From Niallia nealsonii (lineage in GTDB: Bacteria; Bacillota; Bacilli; Bacillales; Cytobacillaceae), in the NCBI RefSeq assembly GCF_002835805.1, contig NZ_PISE01000060.1:1-55513 (forward strand): 55,513 bases of DNA, given 5' to 3'. Below the pieces are notes generated by a model. It saw nothing but the letters and a program-made list of their open reading frames with translations. It did not search any database and was not told the origin of the DNA. The position numbers were made by a program, and so were the translations under genes. Positions 17,487 to 26,128 of the stretch are shown in pieces. Every line of letters starts with the position of its first letter. Position 1 is the stretch's first letter.

Positions 17487-18533
17487 TTATTGAACAAGCT
17501 CACGATTCCAGCGATCAATCCAATTTTGAAGATTACCATTCACAAATTTCATATCTAATGTGTGTAGACTCTTAATTAATTCTTCACCATATGTTAACCC
17601 TTCTGCTTCTTTATCTGTTAATTGAACCTCTATGTTTACTGGCGAATCCACTTTATTTTTTGCTGACTTTTCCTGTGCTTCTTTGCCTAATATATAATCA
17701 ATAAATTTTTCGGAAAGTTCTTTTTGATCGGTTCCTTTTATAATGTTCACAGTATTCAATACTGCATAGCCGCCTTCAGATGGGGTCACAAATTTTGCAT
17801 TAGGAACAGCTTCCTGTAAATCAGCAAAATACATTTCCATGATTGGACCTGCAGCAATTTCTCCTTGTGCAAACATATTCACATATTCTGAAGTTTGTCC
17901 GTATTCTTTTACTACACTTGGCATAAGATCTTTTACTGCATTAAAGGCTTGATCTTCATTAAAGTTATCTTTTCCACTAACCAATGAAGCTGCATCTAAA
18001 AACATTGGACCCGTTGTAGATGTAATGCTTGGAATTGTAATTTTCCCTTTTAAATCTTTACTCCAAAGATCTTTCCACGATGTAATTGGCTGAGCTACAT
18101 TATCAGGATTATAAGCTATGCCAAATTGCGCAATTGTATAAGCTGGACCATATGCTTCTCCAAGAGGCGCCTTTGCTACATCATAGATATTATCAATATT
18201 AGAAATCTTACTGCGATCGATTGTATCGAATAAACCATCTTCAATCCCTTGTTGTGCATAATAATCAGATAGGAAAATAACATCCACATCGGAGCTGCCT
18301 TGTTTGATCTTATTTAGTCGGTCTGCATTATTGCCTGTATCCAGAACAATTTCTACATTATTTGCCTCTTCAAATGGTTTATAAATTTCATCACGGAAAA
18401 AGTCTTCGTTAAATCCCCAAGTAGAAACCACTAATTTTTCTGTTTTTTCCTCCTTGCTAGAGTCACTATTAGAACCGCATGCTGCTAAAAGCAATAAAGA
18501 TGTTGCTGCAAAAACATTAAATATTTTTTTCAT
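17487..18533 (-). CDS. Substrate-binding lipoprotein of a Pot-type ABC importer
   Basis: About 348 residues from ATG 18533 (GAGGGG seven bases before). A lipoprotein signal peptide ends LLLLAACGS, so the mature Cys is lipid-anchored. The rest is a periplasmic-binding type II fold of the PotD/AfuA sort (LVVSTWGFNEDFFRDEIYKPF at the start, DVIFLSDYYAQQ). It is first gene of the six-gene operon. The ligand is unknown; polyamines are the usual ligand of PotD, but the operon context suggests a nucleoside. A hairpin (18571-18592) lies in the leader; no purine riboswitch or PurR box was recognised. Confidence 0.87.
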   Translation of the reverse strand: MKKIFNVFAATSLLLLAACGSNSDSSKEEKTEKLVVSTWGFNEDFFRDEIYKPFEEANNVEIVLDTGNNADRLNKIKQGSSDVDVIFLSDYYAQQGIEDGLFDTIDRSKISNIDNIYDVAKAPLGEAYGPAYTIAQFGIAYNPDNVAQPITSWKDLWSKDLKGKITIPSITSTTGPMFLDAASLVSGKDNFNEDQAFNAVKDLMPSVVKEYGQTSEYVNMFAQGEIAAGPIMEMYFADLQEAVPNAKFVTPSEGGYAVLNTVNIIKGTDQKELSEKFIDYILGKEAQEKSAKNKVDSPVNIEVQLTDKEAEGLTYGEELIKSLHTLDMKFVNGNLQNWIDRWNRELVQ

Positions 18534-18570
18534 TTTTTTACCCCTCACTTTTATTTGTTAGTATTTGTTT

Positions 18571-18592
18571 GCCAGCTACTTATTTAGCTAGC
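18571..18592 (-). other. Leader hairpin before the binding-protein gene
   Basis: Minus-strand GCTAGCTA and TAGCTGGC pair over eight bases (one G-U) around AATAAG, about 38 bases before the start codon. No known riboswitch class fits. Confidence 0.35.
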
Positions 18593-18657
18593 TTTTCTAT
18601 TCGCTAACCACAGAACGTATTTTTATAGTATTACCATAAATAACATTCCGATCTAGC

Positions 18658-18710
18658 AAAAAAAAAGACAATCTTAAATAGAATTATTCTTCTACTTAAG
18701 ATTGTCTTTT
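18658..18710 (-). terminator. Terminator of the DUF2294-like gene
   Basis: AAAAGACAATCTTAA and TTAAGATTGTCTTTT form a perfect 15-bp stem; T9 follows on the minus strand. It separates the DUF2294-like gene from the importer operon. Confidence 0.85.
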
Positions 18711-18793
18711 CTTTGTATACAAAGATTCAACGTATCTTTAGTTCATATATTCATGGCGTTCTCCTTAGAATTGATCCCAGAAAAAATCCACAT

Positions 18794-19069
18794 CTATTTT
18801 TTATATAATACTATATTCGTAAAAGCAACTTGCGTATAAGAATCATAGTCTCTAAGAATAGCTTCTATATTCCAGTTTGTTTGTTCTTTTAATTCTTCTT
18901 TTAGTTTCTTTTTAAATAATAGGGACAGATGAAAATCTACTTCCTGCTTTAAACTCGGCACTTCTCCTTCTAATGCAGCAGAACGGGAAGCACGAGGATG
19001 TTTTGCTTGTAATGTAATAATGTTTTGCTCCATACTTACTTTTAGCAATGTTGTACCAGCACCAAACAA
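18794..19069 (-). CDS. DUF2294-like protein, start uncertain
   Basis: A 91-residue frame from TTG 19069. The body (KVSMEQNIITLQAKHPRAS, then a long charged helix and DYDSYTQVAFTNIVLY) resembles the DUF2294/YbcI-type family, of unknown function. The TTG lacks a ribosome binding site. The reading frame stays open upstream to a TGA near 19138, adding about 20 residues (SNETKRFLSQIYNKISKE) that look like the family's N-terminal helix. A good AGGTGA (19141-19136) is six bases before an in-frame ATA at 19129. Either a non-standard start is used or the start codon has mutated. Confidence 0.55.
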   Translation of the reverse strand: MFGAGTTLLKVSMEQNIITLQAKHPRASRSAALEGEVPSLKQEVDFHLSLLFKKKLKEELKEQTNWNIEAILRDYDSYTQVAFTNIVLYKK

Positions 19070-19141
19070 TTCTTTTGATATCTTATTATAGATTTGAGAA
19101 AGAAATCTTTTTGTCTCATTAGAATCTATGATAAATCACCT

Positions 19142-19691
19142 GCCAAACTATCGATATTGGTTATTATACATATAATCAATAACTAATTCAATAGAATGTG
19201 CGGATTTTTTTAAAAAAATATGTTTTTTCGTCATTTTTTCTTTCGTTACACCGTAAATACCGAACTTTTCCATAATCAGAAATTAATTTATGACTAACTA
19301 ATTTATTTTTCACCTTACTTTATTATATCTGTGCACAATAAAAAATACGACATACTTGTTATATTTTCTTACAATATCAATTGAGGTATAACTAAAATTA
19401 GGAAGGTAGTTAATAAAACTACTTTAGCAAAGAAAATATATTGTCGAATAATAACGGTTAGCGTGAATTACTTCTTTTTGTCATACTAAATCTTTTATAA
19501 TTTTACGGTCAATACTTACTTACCACTCCTACAGGTACAAACTAAATGACGAGGTGTAAAACTATTTTATTTCCTCCATAGTTATATTTAAGGAATAAAT
19601 CTAGTTTCCCGTTAGCAATTCTCACATTTTCTTCGAAATAATAAGAATACTCTAACTTATCAAATTACACTTTTCTCCTTATCCTGATAAG
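19142..19691. other. Intergenic region with a possible decayed gene
   Basis: AT-rich region of about 550 bases with no supported intact gene. The minus strand contains a 40-residue protein-like frame (described separately). A short hairpin GTAGTT/AACTAC at about 19406-19422 is not convincing as a terminator. Confidence 0.5.
19542..19664 (-). pseudogene. Possible gene remnant (40 codons)
   Basis: A minus-strand frame from just after a TAA to a TAG encodes 40 residues with protein-like composition, including YFEENVRIANGKLDLFLKYN and a hydrophobic end. It has no usable start codon, although AAGGAGA lies upstream at about 19674-19680. I do not recognise the family. It may be a remnant or chance. 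Confidence 0.2.
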
Positions 19692-19724
19692 CAAAAAGGA
19701 GGATCTCATCCTAGAGAATCCCCT
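19692..19724 (-). terminator. Terminator of the two-component operon
   Basis: Minus-strand GGGGATTCTC pairs with GAGATCCTCC (one bulge, one G-U), then T5. It begins at the stop codon of the kinase gene. Confidence 0.6.
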
Positions 19725-20957
19725 TTACCCTAACTTTGGAAATGTAATTTCAAAAGTCGTTCCTTCACCTAATACACTATCCACTTTTATGGTGCCTTCA
19801 TGCTTATCGACAATCCATTTGGCAATGGATAAGCCTAAACCGGTGCCTTCAATATTTGTTCTAGATTGCTCTACTTGATAAAAGCGATTAAATATTTTTG
19901 GTATATCCTCTTTAGGAATCCCTATGCCATTATCTTGCAGCGTTAACGTAATTGTATGTGTTTTTTCAATGGCATTCATAATAATTTCTCCCTCTTCTTC
20001 TGTGAATTTCATACTGTTATCCACAAGTATAACGAGGAGCTGATGAATTCTTTCCTTATCGCCGACCAATTGAATAGCATCCTTTAATTGAACTTCGATC
20101 TGTTTGCCTTGAAATTCCGCAATATCTGTATACTGCTCTCTTACTTCATTTAATAAATCAGTCAAAGAAAATGCCTGTTTTGTAATCTCCATTTGATTGG
20201 AATCCGATCTTGCAAGTGTCAATAAATTTGCCACTAGCTTAATAAGTCTTCTTGTCTCTTTTGAGATAACGGAAATATCTAATGCTTTGTCTTGAATGGT
20301 CGCTTCTGGCTCTTGAAATAAAAGATCCGTTCTTGTTTGAATAACAGCCAGGGGCGTCCTTAATTCATGGGATGCATCCGACACAAATTGCTGCTGTGTT
20401 TCCCATGATTTTTGTATAGGGACAAGTGCTCTTCCTGCAAGAAAATATCCTGCAATTACAGCACAAATGCCGCCAATAATGCCGCCTACTGTCATAATGA
20501 TAATTAAACGGTCCAACATTATCTTTTCTGGATCAATATAGCGAATAAATTGAACCACAACTTCTTCATTATTTAGATTTACCTTAGTAGCAAGTGTATG
20601 AAAACGACTTCCATCAGAAGATTGTTTTTCTTCAATTAGTCCTATCTTTTCTGGATTAAAGGCACTCTCTTCCTCCTCATAATCAATCATTGCATGATCA
20701 GATACTTCTGTTATTTTTTGATCTTTCCAGACAATATAATTCACTTGCGGCTCTAGTATGGGCCCTCGATTTCCATCTCGGTTTCCCTGCTTTTCCATCG
20801 ATTTAATCATATCAACTGCTTTTATAAGAGACTTATTTACATCGCTATAGATCTGTTTTTCTGTATAGTGATAGATAAGTGTACCTAACACAAACATTAA
20901 TACAATAAAAACAAGGGAGTTTAGCATTGTCAGTTTTATTCTTGTTTTTTGAAACAT
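19725..20957 (-). CDS. Sensor histidine kinase
   Basis: A 410-residue membrane kinase. Membrane segments at about 10-29 and 150-174 enclose an external sensor domain of about 120 residues. The phosphoacceptor is His197 in SDASHELRTPLAVIQ. The ATPase part has the N box (LVDNSMKF), G1 (DNGIGIP) and G2 (GTGLGLSIAKWIV). It is co-transcribed with the response regulator, 13 bases apart. The location next to the membrane glycosylation genes suggests it senses an envelope signal and controls them. Confidence 0.92.
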   Translation of the reverse strand: MFQKTRIKLTMLNSLVFIVLMFVLGTLIYHYTEKQIYSDVNKSLIKAVDMIKSMEKQGNRDGNRGPILEPQVNYIVWKDQKITEVSDHAMIDYEEEESAFNPEKIGLIEEKQSSDGSRFHTLATKVNLNNEEVVVQFIRYIDPEKIMLDRLIIIMTVGGIIGGICAVIAGYFLAGRALVPIQKSWETQQQFVSDASHELRTPLAVIQTRTDLLFQEPEATIQDKALDISVISKETRRLIKLVANLLTLARSDSNQMEITKQAFSLTDLLNEVREQYTDIAEFQGKQIEVQLKDAIQLVGDKERIHQLLVILVDNSMKFTEEEGEIIMNAIEKTHTITLTLQDNGIGIPKEDIPKIFNRFYQVEQSRTNIEGTGLGLSIAKWIVDKHEGTIKVDSVLGEGTTFEITFPKLG

Positions 20958-20970
20958 TATGATAGGCTCC

Positions 20971-21642
20971 TTAACTCTCTTTTAAAATATACCCCACACC
21001 ACGAACTGTTTGAATATCTTTATGATAGGAAAATTCCTCTAGCTTTTTCCGCAATTGGTGGATAAATACTTCTACAATGGCAATGGTAGTATCTGAATCA
21101 AATCCCCAAATACGGTCAAAAATCTGCTCTTTCGTTAAAATTTTCCCAGAGTTTTGAATAAGGTATTCTAATAAATCATATTGTTTAATCGTCAGCTTAA
21201 TAGGAACATCTTTCACCAAAACATCATTCTCTTTGCCCGTTAAAATAATTCCCCGATATTTTATGCCCTCGTCCATATCAAGTACACCGCTTCTTCGCAA
21301 TAATGCTTTTATTCGCGCTAAAAGCTCAGGTGCTTGAAATGGTTTTACTAAATAATCATCCCCGCCAAATTCCAATCCTTTTACCCGATCTTCTAAAGAA
21401 TCTTTTGCTGTCAAAAACAAAACAGGTGTCTTGATTTTTTCCTTTCTTATTTCTTTTACAATATCAAATCCATTCATATATGGAAGCATCACATCTAATA
21501 CAATTAAATCATAAATATTTTGCTGGGCATAAAATAAGCCATCTTCCCCATTATCTGCTCCATCTACTTCATATTCCTTTTCTAAAATTTCTTTTATCGA
21601 TTCTAATAAGGAAATATTATCTTCTACTATTAATATTTTCAT
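20971..21642 (-). CDS. OmpR-family response regulator
   Basis: 224 residues from ATG 21642. A receiver domain has phosphoacceptor Asp50 (LIVLDVMLP) and Lys in LFLTAK; a C-terminal winged helix follows (from about 125). GGAGA lies six bases before this ATG; the frame extends to a GTG at 21657 overlapping that site, so I reject it. It has its own promoter upstream and is separated from the transferase gene by a terminator. It is a candidate activator of the glycosylation operon, whose promoter bears TTAAGG direct repeats. Confidence 0.92.
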   Translation of the reverse strand: MKILIVEDNISLLESIKEILEKEYEVDGADNGEDGLFYAQQNIYDLIVLDVMLPYMNGFDIVKEIRKEKIKTPVLFLTAKDSLEDRVKGLEFGGDDYLVKPFQAPELLARIKALLRRSGVLDMDEGIKYRGIILTGKENDVLVKDVPIKLTIKQYDLLEYLIQNSGKILTKEQIFDRIWGFDSDTTIAIVEVFIHQLRKKLEEFSYHKDIQTVRGVGYILKES

Positions 21643-21720
21643 ATTCATTCTCCTCACTTTTATTAAAAGCTAATTCTATCTTATTAATCTGCATCTAGAA
21701 ATACAAGTTGGATTTCTAAT

Positions 21721-21750
21721 TTTATAGGAGTCATCTATATATTGTATCAA
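21721..21750 (-). promoter_or_regulatory. Promoter of the response regulator gene
   Basis: Minus-strand TTGATA (21750-21745), 18-base spacer, TATAAA (21726-21721), about 80 bases before the start codon. Confidence 0.6.
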
Positions 21751-21788
21751 GTTTCCCATGTATCGTTTTAATTTCTGACTATCAAAAG

Positions 21789-21822
21789 AAAAGCGACCGC
21801 ACCTTGCGAATCGCTCTTCTTC
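21789..21822 (-). terminator. Terminator after the GT-C transferase gene
   Basis: Minus-strand stem AGCGATTCGCA / TGCGGTCGCT with two internal mismatches, then TTTTCTTTT. Confidence 0.6.
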
Positions 21823-21833
21823 TGCCTAGTTTT

Positions 21834-24107
21834 CTATTTGCCTTTATATACATATAGTGTAGAACTTCCGCCACGTTGATTCTGGATATCGGTATTATCC
21901 GTATTATCAGAAGAACTGCTGTTATCGCTAGAATCATCTGAATACTCACTGCTTGGAACTTCCTCGCAATTCTCTTGAATCCACGAAGTTACATCACTAT
22001 TTCCACTGCCGCCCATTCCTTGGCCAGAAATCAAGAAATATTTAATCTCCCCATCATCTGCCATTTTTTCCAATTCTTCAACAGTCGGCGCAGGATCACT
22101 TCCACCAAATCCTCCCATTGCCATAACAGCATAATCTGTATTCAGCATAATGGAATAAGCAGACTGTGCTCTTTGAACAGCTAGGAAGAATTTTTCACCA
22201 TTATAATTTTCTTCTAAATATTGCATCAGCTCCGTATCAACGCCATCCATTTCTCCGCCGCCCATTTTCCCATTATCGCTAGGCGGGGTGCCTCCTTGCA
22301 TTTGTGAAGCATTTCCTTGGTTATTTGTTGAATTGGATGAATTTGAGCTATTGTTGCTATCATCTGCGTTATCTGTGCCACGCGTCATATTACCGCCTGA
22401 TCCTCCTTGCATGCCGCCAGGTACTCCCATATCGCTACCTGGACCTCCTTGCATACCTCCACCTCGACCGCCGCCCATTGCACTTGTCGGTCCAGCTGTT
22501 GGAGTGGATTCGTTTCCTGTTTTTGTTATAGTAATAGCTGTCCAATAGATCGGAAGCACTAAGAGGGAAAGAATGCTTGCAATCGCAATTGTATGTTTGA
22601 TTGTTTCGCTTGATTTGGCTGCAACAAGAAGCATAAACAATACAACTCCGAGAATAATGCCAACCCACATCCAAATAATAGAAACAGATGAACTATTTTG
22701 ATAAACAATCAATGCTTCGAATAAACTTGTTACAAGAATGCCAACTGGCAACAACCAGCTTTCCCAGCCTTTTTCTTCTTTATAAAAGTTAAATAATGTC
22801 GTAAAGCCAATACCTATTAACGCTGCTATTGCAGGAGCCATCATACTTAAATAATAATGATGGTAAAATAACGCGATACTAAAAAATACCATCATTGGCA
22901 TAAGCCATGCTAACCAAAATAAAGAAAAATGATGCTGCATTGTATATCTTCTCGTTTTCAAGAAAGTTACTACTAATCCAATTACTGCAAATAACACAAA
23001 TGGAAGGAGCCAACTAATTTGTCCAGAAAGTTCGCTTTGGAATAAGCGCAGAGGACCTGCATCTCCAGTATTAAACATTCCTGAATTCTGGCTAGAACCG
23101 TCATTCATCATGCCGCCTTGCCCACTTGGAGGATTTCCGCCACCATCTTGCATACTTGAACTTGAAGAAGTTCCTTCATTGTTTTGAGTATTTGTACTAG
23201 ATGATTCAGAATTATCATTACTATTGCTATTAGTTGTCTGATCACTGTTTTGCGTTTGTTCCGTACTGTTAGTAGTTGGCATTTCTTGTTGTCCAGAACT
23301 ACTCCCGCCACCTGAATTATTCCCTGTTAAACGGGATAATCCATTATAGCCAAGCGCTAATTCTAATACAGAATTTGTTTCGCTTCCGCCCATATAAGGT
23401 CGTTCACTTTCAGGTGTTAAATCAACAGCCACTGCCCATGACAAAGAGATAACGGCTAAAACAACTGTTGAAATGACCAAGTTTATTATTTTCTTTACCA
23501 TTTTTATTTCTCTTGTTGCAAAGAAATAATAGAAGAAAAATGCTGGCAATACCATAAACGCTTGCATCATCTTCACATTAAAACCAACACCTACTAAAGC
23601 AAAACTTAAAATTAGCCATCCTAGTTTCTGCTTTTCAACAGCTTTCATAAGAGCCCATGTTGCTGTCATTAACGTCAGAAGCAAAATGCTATCGACATTG
23701 TTTGTACGTACTACCGCTACAAAAATTGGGGAGCATGCGAGTACTAAACTTGAAATTAATGCTGAGTTTCTGCCGAATTTTGGTTTCACTATTAAATAAA
23801 GTAAAAAAACAGATACGACTCCAGCTAATGCTTCCGGCAGCAATAATACAAAATCATTAAATCCAAAAATATAAGCAAATATAGCTTGTATCCATAAAGC
23901 GACAGGAGGTTTATCAACTGTGATAAATCCTGCAGGATCAAAAGATACAAAGAAAAAGTTATGGAAGCTTGTCAACATACTTTTTACTGCCACACTATAA
24001 TAAGAATTAGTTCCCGCATTTTGCAAATTATAAAAATTTAGCCCTGCAGAAAACAATAGTATGATAATTAAAAGGATATCCACTCTTCCTTTAGTCCATT
24101 TTTTCAT
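21834..24107 (-). CDS. Polytopic GT-C glycosyltransferase (GT39/ArnT-like, YkcB type)
   Basis: 757 residues from ATG 24107 (GAGGT five bases before). Eleven or more membrane segments surround the family motif FDPAGFITVDKPPVALW near 66-82. Such enzymes move a sugar from a lipid-linked donor onto a target on the outer face of the membrane. Two unusual extracytoplasmic inserts are low-complexity: Ser/Asn/Gln/Thr-rich at about 263-348 and Gly/Met/Ser/Asn-rich at about 533-622, with another Ser/Asp/Asn tract near 720-746. It is third in an operon with GT2 and GtcA genes. The target polymer or protein is unknown. An upstream in-frame GTG at 24137 has no ribosome binding site. Confidence 0.88.
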   Translation of the reverse strand: MKKWTKGRVDILLIIILLFSAGLNFYNLQNAGTNSYYSVAVKSMLTSFHNFFFVSFDPAGFITVDKPPVALWIQAIFAYIFGFNDFVLLLPEALAGVVSVFLLYLIVKPKFGRNSALISSLVLACSPIFVAVVRTNNVDSILLLTLMTATWALMKAVEKQKLGWLILSFALVGVGFNVKMMQAFMVLPAFFFYYFFATREIKMVKKIINLVISTVVLAVISLSWAVAVDLTPESERPYMGGSETNSVLELALGYNGLSRLTGNNSGGGSSSGQQEMPTTNSTEQTQNSDQTTNSNSNDNSESSSTNTQNNEGTSSSSSMQDGGGNPPSGQGGMMNDGSSQNSGMFNTGDAGPLRLFQSELSGQISWLLPFVLFAVIGLVVTFLKTRRYTMQHHFSLFWLAWLMPMMVFFSIALFYHHYYLSMMAPAIAALIGIGFTTLFNFYKEEKGWESWLLPVGILVTSLFEALIVYQNSSSVSIIWMWVGIILGVVLFMLLVAAKSSETIKHTIAIASILSLLVLPIYWTAITITKTGNESTPTAGPTSAMGGGRGGGMQGGPGSDMGVPGGMQGGSGGNMTRGTDNADDSNNSSNSSNSTNNQGNASQMQGGTPPSDNGKMGGGEMDGVDTELMQYLEENYNGEKFFLAVQRAQSAYSIMLNTDYAVMAMGGFGGSDPAPTVEELEKMADDGEIKYFLISGQGMGGSGNSDVTSWIQENCEEVPSSEYSDDSSDNSSSSDNTDNTDIQNQRGGSSTLYVYKGK

Positions 24108-24158
24108 AAATACCTCATACTTTCTGTTATTTTTCACTATTTTAAACGTTTCTTTCTA

Positions 24159-24554
24159 CTAAGCATCACTTGCTTTTTTGTTAAAAACAAATAGCTTTGC
24201 TCCTATAAAGTTGATGAAAACACCAATGATTGTTACTGCAAACTTGCTTGCAGCCAAACTCCAATGATTTTCAGCGTAAAAAAGATGGAGAAAAAACATC
24301 GTAATCAATAAAGTTAAGCCATTGACACAAACAAAACGGACAAACTCTTGCCAATTTGCTTTTTCTTTCCTTTTAAATGTCCAAGTACGGTTCATAAAAT
24401 AGCTATTTAATAGTCCACAAATATAGGAGATGCATTGTGCAAATAAATAATTTACAGATAAAACAGCTAATAATGTATACACAATAAAATCAATGCAAGT
24501 ATTGATGCCACCTACTGCTGCAAACTTGCCAAAAATGATAAATTTCTGCTTCAT
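24159..24554 (-). CDS. GtcA-family polyprenyl-sugar flippase
   Basis: A 131-residue protein with four membrane segments and the GtcA family features (FAAVGGINTCIDFIVYTLL at the start, SYFMNRTWTFKRK near 50-62). GtcA-like proteins are thought to flip undecaprenyl-phosphate-linked sugars across the membrane. Its ATG overlaps the GT2 stop by four bases (ATGA), implying translational coupling, and the GT-C gene follows. Confidence 0.9.
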   Translation of the reverse strand: MKQKFIIFGKFAAVGGINTCIDFIVYTLLAVLSVNYLFAQCISYICGLLNSYFMNRTWTFKRKEKANWQEFVRFVCVNGLTLLITMFFLHLFYAENHWSLAASKFAVTIIGVFINFIGAKLFVFNKKASDA

Positions 24555-25516
24555 TTTGTTGTAACGATCGTTTTTGTTTGATTTTCTACACTATACACAT
24601 CCTGCACAATATATAATGGCCGATTTTTTGCTTCATCGTAAATGCGTCCTACATATTCCCCCATTACCCCTAACATCATGAGGATAATGCCGCTAAAGAA
24701 TAGCTGTATCACAATAATAGAGGACCATCCTGTAATAGTAGTGGTTGTAAAAAGTTTTTGATACAGCACAACGAGCATATAAATAAATCCGATAGTTGAT
24801 AATGCCGCACCTAGATAATTAGCTATTTTTAATGGTTTATAAGAAAAAGAAGTTATGCCATCTATGGATAATTTAAGCATTCGTTTTAATGGATATTTTG
24901 TTTCACCAGCATATCTTTCGTCTCTCTCATACTCTACAGCAGTTTGCTTAAAGCCAACCCAGCTTACTAATCCTCTGACAAATCGATTTCTTTCATGAAC
25001 ATTTTGCATCTGCTCACAAACTTTCCGATCGATTAAACGAAAATCACCTGTATCAATCGGAATTTCAATGTCTGTCATGGCTCGTAGTGTCCGATAAAAT
25101 AGGGCGGCTGTTTGTTTTTTAAAAAAGGTTTCTCCCTTTCTTGCCGTTCTTTTTGCATACACAACATCATAGCCGTTTTTCCATTTTTCAATCATTTCCA
25201 ATATCAATTCAGGAGGATCTTGGAGATCTGCATCAATAATAATGATGGCATCTCCTTTTGCATAATCCATTCCAGCTGTAATCGCAATTTGGTGACCAAA
25301 ATTTCTAGAAAAATCAATTATTTTTATATGATTATCGGTTTTTCCTAAATGTTTTAATATATCAACAGTACTATCTCTGCTTCCATCATTAATAAACAAT
25401 AGCTCATATGTTTCCGCCGTACTGTCCAGCACAATTTTTAGGCGTTCGTACGTATGTTCTATAACCTGTTCTTCATTAAATACAGGTATAATAATAGAAT
25501 ATTTTATGTTATCCAT
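24551..25516 (-). CDS. GT2 polyprenyl-phosphate glycosyltransferase (CsbB/YkcC type)
   Basis: A 321-residue protein. The N-terminal GT2 domain (1-230) has IIPVFNEEQVIEHTYERL, the DXD-type DADLQDPPE near 95 and the catalytic-loop QxxRW-like region FVRGLVSW near 184-191; two C-terminal membrane helices follow. It should load a sugar onto undecaprenyl phosphate on the inner face. It is first gene of the glycosylation operon, with a clear AAAGGTGA ribosome binding site. Confidence 0.92.
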   Translation of the reverse strand: MDNIKYSIIIPVFNEEQVIEHTYERLKIVLDSTAETYELLFINDGSRDSTVDILKHLGKTDNHIKIIDFSRNFGHQIAITAGMDYAKGDAIIIIDADLQDPPELILEMIEKWKNGYDVVYAKRTARKGETFFKKQTAALFYRTLRAMTDIEIPIDTGDFRLIDRKVCEQMQNVHERNRFVRGLVSWVGFKQTAVEYERDERYAGETKYPLKRMLKLSIDGITSFSYKPLKIANYLGAALSTIGFIYMLVVLYQKLFTTTTITGWSSIIVIQLFFSGIILMMLGVMGEYVGRIYDEAKNRPLYIVQDVYSVENQTKTIVTTK

Positions 25517-25583
25517 TTATTATCACCTTTCCTTTCATAAACTGTAACAACATTGTTTTGTTACTTCCGAATGGAATAATGTG

Positions 25584-25615
25584 ATTCTACTGAATAAACC
25601 TTAATTAATCCTTAA
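25584..25615 (-). promoter_or_regulatory. Promoter region with TTAAGG direct repeats
   Basis: On the minus strand TTAAGG-N5-TTAAGG (25615-25599) repeats with an 11-base period and stands nine bases before a TAGAAT -10-like box (25589-25584). This layout is usual for activation by OmpR/PhoP-type regulators. No good -35 is present. Confidence 0.5.
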
Positions 25616-25710
25616 CTTTCCTGAAATATCCTATAAAAGAATAGATCTATCGAAATTTATCTTGATATATAATCTTTCATTAACAAAATAATGCTGTCCT
25701 TTTTTAAAAC

Positions 25711-25742
25711 ACAAAAAATCCCCTACTAGTATAGAGGATTTG
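25711..25742 (-). terminator. Terminator after the HExxH protein gene
   Basis: AAATCCCCT / AGAGGATTT (one mismatch) around ACTAGTAT, with T6 on the minus strand. Confidence 0.6.
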
Positions 25743-25762
25743 AGAGTATATTTAACATATAT

Positions 25763-26128
25763 TTATATAACATCTGGCAATTTAAAGTAATTGGACAATT
25801 TGCTGTCTACATGACTTTTCCAGCCATCAAGAGGCACATCAAGCTCTGTTAATAATTTATAGGCGTGCACCCATGCACTCATTTCTGCATGTACGCGATA
25901 AGACCAGTCATTTAGCCATTTATCATAATCTAAATCCCCTTGAATAAAATCCAGCACATGGCCGATCTCATGGGCAAGAGCATACGTATTTTCCAAAGAA
26001 ATTTCATAAGGAATAGTAATAAACATATTTGCATTAAAACTGATTTTCTTCATAGAATTATATACTACCTTACAGCCCAGCTCTTCTGCTTTTTGAACTA
26101 CCTGCAAAAACTTATCTATTGAAATCAT
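25763..26128 (-). CDS. Small ImmA/IrrE-like zinc metallopeptidase domain protein
   Basis: A 121-residue soluble protein, from the second ATG (26128; GGAG ten bases before) or 124 from the first. AHEIGHVLDFIQGDLDYDKW contains HExxH with a downstream acidic region, as in the ImmA/IrrE-type metallopeptidases. There is no DNA-binding domain and no partner gene with an HTH. The substrate is unknown. It is monocistronic with its own terminator. Confidence 0.65.
   Translation of the reverse strand: MISIDKFLQVVQKAEELGCKVVYNSMKKISFNANMFITIPYEISLENTYALAHEIGHVLDFIQGDLDYDKWLNDWSYRVHAEMSAWVHAYKLLTELDVPLDGWKSHVDSKLSNYFKLPDVI

Noticed and set aside
18534-18660. Search for a purine riboswitch or PurR box before the nucleoside importer operon
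   Set aside because: None of the conserved purine-aptamer loops is visible; only an eight-bp hairpin.
22288-22674. Open frames opposite the Gly-rich part of the GT-C gene
   Set aside because: Proline-rich shadow translations of glycine codons, without start signals.
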